Source: Sindora glabra
Taxonomy: Eukaryota; Streptophyta; Magnoliopsida; Fabales; Fabaceae
NCBI GenBank assembly: GCA_020226215.1
Contig: CM035235.1
Location: 7,763,151-7,827,150, forward strand
Reading direction: 5' to 3'
DNA: 64,000 nucleotides
Shown here: positions 10,251 to 20,700 of the stretch, one piece after another
How the letters are laid out: each line of letters opens with the position of its first letter
Position numbering within the stretch: the stretch's first letter is position 1
Notes under the pieces: generated by a model
Told to the model about the DNA's origin: nothing
Seen by the model: only the letters and a program-made list of their open reading frames with translations
Databases searched by the model: none
Made by a program: the position numbers and the translations under genes

Positions 10251-10680
10251 CCTTCCATAAAAAGGAGGGCTTTTAAGTTGAAGGTTGTAGATCTTGGTAT
10301 TTGATATGACCATGGCTATTTGGAAGGTCTAGTGGACTTTTAAAATTTCTTTCATAGACTTGTGTCCATACCTCAAAAGGAACCCTAAGAGATTCTTGGA
10401 TTTTCTCAATAGCCTTGGTAATGTTAATACTATGATTTATGTTATTCATCCCAAAAGCCTTTTCTATTGATTTCTAAAAACTAGTCCTTTTAGAAGTTTC
10501 TAGAATCAATCTAAGTTCCATCCAAGAGCTAGTATCCATAATTTATCTTAAAAGTTATCTCTTATGGTTATAGACATTGCATCAAATCATGGTTATCTTC
10601 TATACCTAAATAAATAGTCATAGGCATATCCTTAGTCTGATGTAATTGCTATAATCATAAGATTTGAAGCAGTCCTAATC
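10251..10680 (-). other. possible decayed coding remnant on the minus strand, unassigned
   Basis: Read on the minus strand, part of this stretch (about 10300-10530) gives an almost open polar peptide with segments such as SWMELRLILETSK and ITKAIEKIQESLRVPF. Composition is less biased than in the flanks. I do not recognise the family; a retroelement gag is one possibility. Confidence 0.2.
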
Positions 10681-10793
10681 ATGTGACACTAATGGCATAT
10701 GTTATCCTTCTATTGATAATAGAGTGCTTAATTTCTTCATTTGCTATAAGCCTCTCATGCCACATGCATTTCAATGTGAAAATCAAAATGTTA

Positions 10794-10913
10794 CTTGCTT
10801 TATGTGCTGTGTTAAACTTTGATGCTCATAAAGTAAGAAGCATGTCCATATTGCTTGCTTTATGTGTAGTGTCAAACTTTGATACACATAAAGTAAGAAG
10901 CATGCCCATTTTG
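10794..10913. repeat. two tandem 60-bp units
   Basis: CTTGCTTTATGTG starts at 10794 and 10854; each unit ends with the CATAAAGTAAGAAGCATG segment. The period is a multiple of three, so a 91-codon ORF (10683-10958) carries the repeat in frame (KVRSM twice). I see no support for that ORF being a gene. Confidence 0.8.
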
Positions 10914-12316
10914 ATATTAAAACATAGATACCCTAAAAGGTTCATAGAAATAACGTAGGGAAGCACTTTAAGGTCAATAAAGACAAAATTGATTAAATCA
11001 AACACTTAAAAAGCAATCAAGCAATATAGAGGAATTATGAGTAGATAATAATCACTTTTCATTTTAACTTTTGTAGGAATGCCATGTTTATTTATTATAA
11101 ATGTAAAAGTTTATTATTCATTGTAAATAATGGTTTTTTCATTATATATTTGTTTATGTATTGATATGAAAATAAATGAAATGAAAGAATCTATATTTGC
11201 AATATATTGTCTCCTTTCTTATTTTTATTTCACTTACAATCAATTTATTTTTGTTCTATTTAATTCTATTATAAGAAAAGAAGAAATATATTTTATTAGA
11301 AAAAGATATTTGTCTTTTTTCATTTATGTTCATGCAGTAGTAAGGACTGATATGGAAATATCTAAATGTTTGTAATATATTATCTATTTTCTTATTTTTA
11401 TTTCATTACATTCAATTTCCCTTTTTTTGGTTTAATTCTAAAACAAGAACAGAAGAAATATTTTTTATTTAAAAAAATCATTCATCTATTATAATGTCAA
11501 TTCTTTTGTTATAACCAATGTTAAATATTACTTAATTGGATGACATCATTGTATTAAAAATGATAATGGGTGTTGACAATTGATGTAAGATATAAAATTT
11601 AAATGTCAATTATTTTGTAGTAACTAATATGGAATATTATGCAATAATAAGCGCAAGCTAAAAATGAAAAGGAAAAAGCATGATGCAAGCTGAAATTAAA
11701 ATGAGCAAAGCACAACACCATTTGCAAATTCATTCTAAAGTTCTTCCAACCCTAAAATAATTCTTTATTTAACAAGGCATGCTTTCCCCCTAACCTATTG
11801 ATAATCCTTTTTTGTATCTTTGCACAATAATTATTTTACAAGACTGAAGCTTAATTAGATTATAGATAAATATGTGAGGTTTAGTACTCACTAGAAAAAT
11901 GCAAAATATAAATGTGAGGATTTTTTTCTTTTATGTTTGTTCTTACAATTTAGTTTTAGATTTTCTAATCAATCCTATTTTATTGTGCATCATCTTAATG
12001 TAGCTTTTACTAGTTCGTATAGGTAAGAAATTTAATCTTATTCATCTTTTTTTATATTCTTTTTGTATATTCTACTATTTATGCATATGAAAATGTGTAA
12101 TATACTAATTTATCATGAGTGCTCATTACATCTATAGGTATTGTATTCAAAAGGATTTTTTAAGGAATGTAAACCTCATATATTGAGCAATAGGTATCAA
12201 GACAAATTTAGTGAAGCACCCTCTTTGATTATGGTATTGTAACTTTCACCATTTTCAATCTTGTATTATTTAGTTTATTCTTTAAAGTTGTTTAAATTGG
12301 GATTATCTAGAGCAAT

Positions 12317-12487
12317 AATTGGGTGGGTTGTGTAGGCATAAGGTATAGGGTTAGGGACAAAAGCGTGAGGAGATAAGGACAATTGCTTAGGGACGAGCAG
12401 GTGAGGAGATAGGGCCCATAGCATGGAAAAGGAATAAGGAACTTAGGGCAAGGATTTAATTGGGTGGGTTGTGTAGGCATAAGGTAT
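12317..12487. repeat. 30-bp direct repeat spaced 141 bp around a G-rich stretch
   Basis: AATTGGGTGGGTTGTGTAGG begins at 12317 and 12458, continuing CATAAGGTAT in both. The stretch between is rich in AGGG and GAGGAGAT words. The homologous place in duplicon B (33690-33800) is also AGGG-rich but lacks the perfect duplication. Confidence 0.75.
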
Positions 12488-13545
12488 CGATTATTTAAAA
12501 AAAAAACATGATGTTATAGTTATTAGACACCTTTTTTAAAAAGTAAATGATGTTTAATGTTATTTTTTTGAAGATAACTTAAATATAAACAATGTCAGTT
12601 TTCACAGAATAAAAATTGATGTTATTGTCCTATTTTGTGACAATTTACTAACTGATGTTAAAATCATATATACTACAATGTTCGATTATATATCAATTAT
12701 TTTAGGCTATCAAATCCTCTAAACACTCAAGATCAATTAGCAATTATGTAACATTAATAACTAATGATACTAAGTATAATGTGTGAACTCAAATATTTTA
12801 TTTTCCATATACATGATGTCGAATTTACTAAAATGGATATTTTATGATGAACAAATAATCATATATATAGCCCCTAATTTTTGAAAGAAAAAGGGAAAAA
12901 ATAGTTCTCAAACATTTAGCATAATTTGCATGAAAGTATTTGAGTTAAAGAGAAGTTTGAACATGTCATTGAGTTTTGAAAATATTCAATTACACAACAA
13001 GTGGCATGTAATCACTTTCTTTTGTAAAAAGTTCTAAAATTATTTATAAAGAAATATTTTAACAAGTAATATGTTGCTTATTTAATCTTAAAAAAAGAAG
13101 CCTGATTTCTAGTGTTAAAGGAGAATATGTTATTTCTAAGGTATAGTTAATAAAATGAATAGGATCCTTTGATTTCTAAAGTCTCTTTAACGTATTCCTA
13201 TTTTATTGTATTTATTTTATGGTTTGAACTTTTATTTAAAATGAAACTTAGTTCCTTTAAAACAATTAAAGGGGTTCATCTTTAGTTTTTACACTAAAAT
13301 ATCTTTTTGTTTTCATGAGGAACTCTCAAGAAAAATGATGATTGTGTTCTTGAAATTTAATTCAAAATTTTTTATAAATTTGTTTCAAATATTATCTTTT
13401 CTCTTGAATAAAAGAAAATAGTTTTTAATGTTTGTTTATTTAGATGAGGTTTTTTTTATTGTATATAATTTATTATTAAAAAAATTATATAAATCTCATC
13501 CATCAAGTTTTTGTGTATCTATTTTCTAAATAAGAGTTTAGGAAT

Positions 13546-13548
<3 letters not shown>

Positions 13549-13624
<76 letters not shown>
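13549..13624. repeat. (TA)n microsatellite
   Basis: About 38 uninterrupted TA units. The same position in duplicon B (34948-34970) has only about a dozen. Confidence 0.95.
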
Positions 13625-13628
<4 letters not shown>

Positions 13629-13679
13629 AATGGAATTTCCAACTATATATTTTCCACATCTTCCATGTCTCCGAAAATA

Positions 13680-14640
13680 ATAAAGTTTTTAAAATGAGCT
13701 ATTTCGAAAAGGCTTGTAAAGATGCCTAATTGATGTCTTATGCAGTCCATGATGGTCCAAAGTTAGGTCGTGACATAAGCCTTCTGGCAAGACCGGACCT
13801 TTTCTCTTTGGATAAGCCATTAATTCACCTATCCCTTTAGATGATTTTTTGTATCCCTTAATACCATTACTATGGATGAGTGCATAACTGATGTCTTGCA
13901 CATTGCAAATTAGCCCCTAGTACAAATGTTTATACTTGATCCACCAATCAACATTCCTTTAAATGTATCATCATTCTCCTACACACTAATTTTTTAGTTG
14001 ATCCAACCTCTTGTATCCTCTAGGTAAGTCCTTGGCAACATTTCTTTTGAGTTTAAGAATGATGGTTTCACACATCCCTCATATAATATTAGACAAGTTA
14101 CATCCATAATAATTGTAACCTAGCCAACAATGCTTTCTAGTACCAACTAGGTTCTAATATCATTTGTAGTGACCCATTAACTCTCTAGTCAAAATTGTAT
14201 AGTGCATGCTTGCCAATCTTAATAAGTATGCCAACCTTCCCATTAAACTTTCATGTAATGCCTAGGATAGATAGTGAAACTTGCAAGTCTACAAGTCACT
14301 TTCACTATTGAATGTTGCTAAAGCACACGAGCATATCAAATCGCAAGAACACCCCACTCTAGGAGCCTCTAGATACAATAAGTTGAAAAGGGATAATTTT
14401 GAATAGGGAAAGAGATAACTTCATTGACTTGAAATATGGCTCATTCCCTAGTTTTAAGTGTGTAGGAAATGGTAGCAAGTTAATATAATCGAGTTCCAAA
14501 CTTTGTGCCAAGCCATCTTGTTGGGACTCTTAAAACTCCATCCCGCAAGAAGCATTTTGAACTATAAGTCATTTCCCATAACTAGACATATTTTTAGGTA
14601 ATTAACATAAAACCTTTTCTTTATACTCTAGGTAAGATAT
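13680..14640 (-). mobile_element. decayed LTR retroelement remnant (primer-binding site and neighbouring LTR/leader), copy A
   Basis: Read on the minus strand, 14162-14150 gives TGATATTAGAACC, a mutated form of the TGGTATCAGAGCC primer site complementary to initiator tRNA-Met. The duplicate at 35509-35496 reads TGGTATTAGAGCCC and is better preserved. Sequence on the higher-coordinate side (14163 to about 14640) would be the LTR end, and 13680-14149 the leader or gag region, with a 70-codon minus ORF at 13689-13901 that I cannot assign. Since A and B share it, the insertion predates the duplication. Confidence 0.45.
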
Positions 14641-16700
14641 TCTTACTATAATATATTGAAACAAAGATAAAAATTTAAGGATTGCAACGTGCACTTCTTC
14701 AATTCCTCTAAATTTTCAAACTACGCCAAAATTATTAAAAATACTTTCAAATTTGGGAAAATTAGGACAAATAGTACACAAATTGAATTGATTTTAAATT
14801 TTAATCACAAAATCCTTAAACCATACTTGATTTTTTCACTAAATTTCATCCAAAGCTAAACATATTTGCCTATCAAAATTATCACAACTATCAGTTTTGA
14901 CTCCGCGATAACCTCATTGATGGAGACGGCTTGGTTAGCTCCTATTAACAACTAAGATAGCAGAGTCAATTTTCACTCGATTGACCTTGCTCTCTGCGAC
15001 GGCGAGACTCGGAGGTATTAAACCAAGCCATCCTCATTGATGAAGTTGCGGCGGCCCATGGAAAAATATATTAAAAAAATATACCTAGTTGATATTATAA
15101 AGTTTAACAATTTAAAATTAAATACCAAAAAGAACTATTTAGTAAAAAAGCCGTGATCTACACTATCCATGTAGCAAAATTCTTCCATGTATATTCAACT
15201 CAGCCAAGCTTTTGTTTTTCCGTTTATTATTGTTAAGTGGAGTTAGTGGATGTGCACGAAACAAAGTGTAGCAAAATTCTTAGTTTTATATTCAACTCAG
15301 CCCACTGCCCACCTGCGGATGTCCATAAGACTAACTGGTCCGGGATCTCTCTAATTACCGAGAAAATAAGTCAATAGAAAGATTCACAAATTTCGCACGT
15401 AAACTTTAGATTAAAATAATAAAAAAAACAGATAGTTTATCATGAAAGCACGCTAAGGACGTAAAACATTTGTTTTTATCATAATGAAGGGTAAAGTTTT
15501 TCCTAAAACTTCTTTAATTAAGCACCAACTGCATGGTTCATGTATCTTTCCTCTGCTGCTTTTCAGGCGTTTCAATTGATAACTTATATATAACCACGTT
15601 TGGTTAATCATCAATCGATTTTCAACGTTAAATTCTTTAAATACCCGACATTAATTAATTATTTTGTAATAGCTTATGAAGGGATATAAAGTCTCTTTTA
15701 CATCTTTGGATGTAATAGTCTCATTATAATATATTAAAACAAAGATAAAATTTTAAGAATTGCAATCATGCACTTCTTGAAATTCTTAAGATTTTCATAT
15801 CATGTTAAAATTACTAAAAAATACTTTTAGATTTAAAAAAATTAAGAAAATAATATACAAATTAGATTAATTTCAAATTTCATATACATAACTCTCAAAC
15901 CATTTTTTATTTTTCCACCAAATTTTATCCAAAATTGAATATGTTGAAATTGTTGCAATTGTTAGCTTTTAATAGTAAGCCAACCTCACCAATGGAGGTG
16001 TTTAATCTCCTAGATAGCAAAGTCAATTTTATTAAAGACGGTGAAGTCTAAAGGGAGGGTTCTAACTTGTGGTTGCGCTTTAAAATTATGGAAAATCTGG
16101 GAAAAGTTTGGCAGTTACAACATAAAATAGTAAAAAATTACAAACACGATGCAATTCACAACTGTAATATTGCTTGTAAATCCATACTTGTAGGTATTAA
16201 ACCAAACCATTCTCATCGATGAAGTTGAGGTGGTCCATGTTATATATATATATTATGCCTAGTTGATATAAAGTGTAACAGTTTAAAATTAATTAAATGC
16301 CAAAAAGAATTATCTAGTAGAAAAAAACCCTGATCTACACTGTGGATGTAGCAAAATCGTTACATGCATATACAACTCAGTCTAGCTTTTGTCCTCCCGT
16401 TTATTATTGTTAAGTGGACTTAGTGGATTAGATGAAAGCCACATACGGATGTCCACGAAACTAATTGGTCCGTGTTCTCCCTTGTTACAGAGAAATCGAG
16501 TCAACAGAAAGTTTCACATGTGAACTTTAGATTAAAATAAAAAAAAGAAGTTTATCATGAAAGCGTGCTAAGGACTTAAAAAATTGTTTATGTCAAAATG
16601 AATGGAAAAGTTTCTCCTAAAACTTATTTAAACAACAACTACATGTTTCATGTATCTTTCCTCTCCTTTTCTCAAACTTCTCAATTGATAACAGAGTGGA
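14637..16700 (+). repeat. tandemly doubled CRK upstream region, copy A (units 14637-15600 and 15717-16700)
   Basis: Two diverged units of about 1 kb share, in order: an ATAATATATTGAAAC-type start; a TTTTCAnACTA stretch; CTCATTGATGAAGTTG; GTGATCTACACT and GTAGCAAAATTCTT; a GGATGTCCA segment with ACTAATTGGTCCG; TTACAGAGAAAAT; and GTATCTTTCCTCT before CAATTGATAAC. The W-box core TTGACT (minus strand) occurs in both units (about 15368 and 16499). This may be duplicated promoter sequence or the remnant of another gene; no coding frame is kept. Confidence 0.6.
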
Positions 16701-17243
16701 CATATTTTTTATAGTTGCCACTTTCTTATAACCACTTCCCTCCCACTTTTCTTTTTCCTCCACAAACGTGTCAGAAAGTGGGAGAGATATGATTGAAAAA
16801 ATTTGAGAATGATACCACTCATTATTATATATACACATACCCCCAAAAAAAATTCAAAATTAATATAAAATATAATGAAAAATAAAATTTTTCTATAACA
16901 AAAATATAATATATTGAAAATGGGATTTGAAATCAAGTTTCTAATCATATATATATATATATATTAAATTAAGTTTTATTAATTTATTTAATTATTTTAT
17001 ATTTAATGATGATATTTAATTTTCATTCAAAAGAGATTTAAATTTTTTTGATATAGCATTGCTGTTTTTACAATTCTATTACTTAAATGAAGGACCTTCT
17101 TGTGTATTTCTCAACTTGTATTTTTCGGTCTAAGAACAAAAACCTTTTATTCTAATAGTATCTTAAAATGTCACAAGGTCTATATTAATTTAGGTTGTGC
17201 TTATATAATCACGGGCATCATGGTATTGCAACCCTTTTTTATG

Positions 17244-17251
17244 TATATATA
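17244..17251 (+). promoter_or_regulatory. TATA box of CRK A
   Basis: GTATATATAG lies 79-86 bp before the ATG. The same box with the same neighbouring words (AACCCTTTT, GATTGATAGATATG, GCGTTGTTGT) precedes CRK B and CRK C. Confidence 0.6.
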
Positions 17252-17329
17252 GATTGATAGATATGCTACCTCTTAATCTAGCACTATTGCGTCGTTGTCC
17301 AACAAATTCAGAGTAAACTATAGATTCCA

Positions 17330-17772
17330 ATGACCCTTCGGAGCTTTTCTTTCTTACATCTGTCACTGTCTCTGATTCCAATTCATGCATTCCTCCCTAC
17401 TCTTCTTGGAATTGCTATCCTGACAATCAACACAAAGCACGCTGCTTCCTATGCCCATCTCAATAACTACAGCTGTTTAGGAAACTTCACCTTCACTGCC
17501 AGCGGTCCCTATGACATCAACTTCAAAGCCCTCCTCTCTATCCTGTCTCACCAAGCCAGATTTACCCATTTTTACAACACAACTTCCGGCGGTGGCAAAA
17601 ACGCCAACAACAGCCCTGTCTACGGCCTATTCATGTGCCGAGGAGACGTCTCCCCTTCACTCTGTCAAGAGTGCGTGGAATATTATGCTGTTAAAAATGT
17701 AATCTCATTGTGTCCCCAGATGAAAGAAGCCATAATTTGGTACGATGAGTGCATGTTGCGCTACTCCTACAG
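17330..17772 (+). CDS. CRK A exon 1: signal peptide and first DUF26 domain
   Basis: The frame starts MTLRSFSFLHLSLSL and has a hydrophobic core LLGIAILTI, a probable signal peptide of about 40 residues. The DUF26 motif C-x8-C-x2-C is C103, C112, C115 (CRGDVSPSLCQEC), followed by the closing WYDECMLRYS. Several N-x-S/T sites suggest glycosylation. The exon ends TACAG before GTATTA. Joined to exon 2 it restores the family's RYS-x-R-x-FFGI sequence exactly, which fixes the splice. In most CRKs known to me both DUF26 domains share one exon; here a 2.5-kb intron separates them. Confidence 0.85.
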
Positions 17773-20700
17773 GTATTATTGGGTCGGAACTTTATATTTG
17801 GCATATTTGCGACTGTTATTTGATACAATGATATGTGTATTACTTTTTGATTGAATGAATTTCACATCTTGTAGGAAACAAAAATTAGATTTTGATAAAA
17901 TGTTGATTCTGCATCTATTCATTCATCCATCTAGAGACAGTGATTGAGCTTGACGAGAGTAGATCAATCTTCTCTTACTTTATATTTCATTTAGGAATAA
18001 AATATATTTTACACTATGTGGGAATAATTTGCCATGTCCTTAGATCTTAATAGCACGTTGATTCTGCATCTATTCATTCATCTATGTAGGGATAGCATGG
18101 AGCTTGAAAAGAGTATATAAACTTTCTCTTACCTCATACTTCATTTAGGGATAAAATATTATTTTACACTATATCTCATAAGTGGGGAAAGAATTGGCTG
18201 CATCCTCCTATCCCATAAAGCAACAAAGTTCCATGAGAACTTGTAGAGAATGATAAAAAAAAACTGAAAAATAAATTTTAATGTTACGGGAGAAATTTTT
18301 TTACGTAATTAGTAAATAATCTCAAACATAGAGGTATATAAAGAAAAAGGGAGAAATCTAAATTTAAATTTGTAAAGTATATATAATCAATGTAATATTA
18401 TTATATAGGTATATAATTACATAAAATTGATTTTAAAAAATTTGAAATTTAAAAAAATTGATACATGTTTAACAAAATATTATTACTTTCTTCCTTTATC
18501 ATCTAAAGTGAAATATTCTTTTTAATTTTCAAATTATTAAATTATTAAATGACTAAAAAATTATATTATGTGTATATATATATATATATATATTAGTATA
18601 TAAAGTAAAAAGATAATAATTTTGTAATAATAAGACTTCACGGAGAAGGCAATGTATTATTGTCTGTAAACATTTGTCTAATGTCTTACTTTACAAAATA
18701 AAGAAATCATGCCGTTCTTAAGTTCCACCAAAACAATCCCTACATGGGCATCGTAAATTTCTAACATTTTGCCATTCCTACATCCATCTATTATATATGG
18801 GATATGGAATTGCCAACATCTCATAGACAAAATATATATATATTTAATTTTAAAATGTAACAGAACAATTGTGATCATTTAAGTAATTTAAATGGGGTAA
18901 GGTCTTTAATACTACTCTTCCAGTTAGATTAAGAAACTATCCAGTTAATTCTAATATTTTTTATTATTCTTTTGTAATTAAGTTAATAGAATAATTTTTT
19001 GATCCAGGTTTGCAACTTACACTCCATTAAACTCTTTAAAATTGAATGATTCATATCAGTTTATTTTAGGCAACTTTTACTCTCTATGTAATCTGCTTTC
19101 CCCATTAACTAATATATTAAATAAGATTTTACAAATCCTTTATACACTGAAAGTCTATTTTAATAATATTTTAATAAAAATGTATTAAATAAAAATTAGA
19201 AGATTTCGTATATCATGCACATTCTCTTTATTTCATGATTGTTATGCATGATATCGATCTATTTTGGATGAATTCTTTTAATTATTATGCATGGTTTTGG
19301 TTTATTTATAATTTTAATCATTATTATGGGAAATTATTAATTTCTTTTGAGAATTAAAGTAATTTAGTTTTTCGTTATGAATAATACATTAATCATATAA
19401 ATATATTTTGATATAAAAATAATTATATTACATTAGATGCGTATTTTACATTATTAGCTTGATTATTCACACACGTTAGTATGTATTTGTTTATAATACT
19501 CATGTTCGATAATTATCTAATATTTTGTATAATCAGAAAAGTGCTGGTGAAAGCACATATATTTTATATTTGTCACAATATTTATTTATAGTTGTATCTA
19601 ATTTAGTTGGAACATATCAGTATAATTTTTTTAATTTATTATATTTATTTTAATAATAGATAATATTTAGTTTTATATTAAACTATATTTCAATAGTATT
19701 TTATTTACTTCACACTATACTTTTTATTCTAACGTAGAAGGAAGTTAATATTTATAAATAATAATCATAAAAAATAATTTTAAAAGAAAACAATATAAAA
19801 TTTTTTTTGGCACTTAAGAGAATAATACATAATAATTATAAAAGAAAGATTATTATTATAATTTTTTATTTTCATTTATTAAAATAGAGTTTTATTATAT
19901 TAATAATTTGAAAATTTATATTTAATGAATTAATTAAAAGAAAAAATAGGTTAAAAACAGTGTAATAATTGTTTAAAATAAATTAATTTTAAATGTTAAA
20001 TTATTATGAAATTGTAGTTTCAAATGTGATGTAAATCATTTAAAAATACACTAATACTAATAAATCTGTCGAATATATATAGTATCAGGCAGAAATCTCC
20101 AGATGACATTGTAGTCAAATCAATATTACAAAAGATAAAATGTCCATCCAGATCCTCAAGAGAGTAGTGTGTGTCTATATATATATATATATATTCCAGT
20201 CATATAATATACATCCTTAATAATTATTTGTCGTATCTAACAGGAGTTTCTTTGGCATCATGGAGGAATCGCCTAGGCACCTTTGGAAGAAGTCTGGTAA
20301 AGATGACGACGATAAGGATTTAATACATAGTCGTTGCTTTTATACCGAATTAGGGTCCTTTTTAAATGCCCTAATGACTGAAGCATCTGTGGCTAAGAAA
20401 ATGTTCGCTCTTAAGGAAGCAAATGCCTGCTCCAACACAACCTTGTACGGCCTTGCCCAGTGCACGCCGGATTTATCCACCGACAATTGCAGACGGTGTC
20501 TCAGGGATGCGGCGGCTGGTATTCATACGTTGTGTTGTGATGGCGGCGTTGGAGAAAGGTTCGTTTTCCCCAGTTGCATCATCAGGTATGAAATATATGC
20601 CTTCGCTTTTGATTCGGGAAGGCCGCCTTTAACATCCCCCAACAGTAAGTTTAGTTCTCGTTCAAATATTCATTACTTTAATTACCTTCATCTTCAAGAT

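Noticed and set aside
13549..13624. Long (TA)n runs as possible origins or matrix-attachment sites
   Set aside because: Simple microsatellites of differing length at the same duplicon positions; no additional signal.
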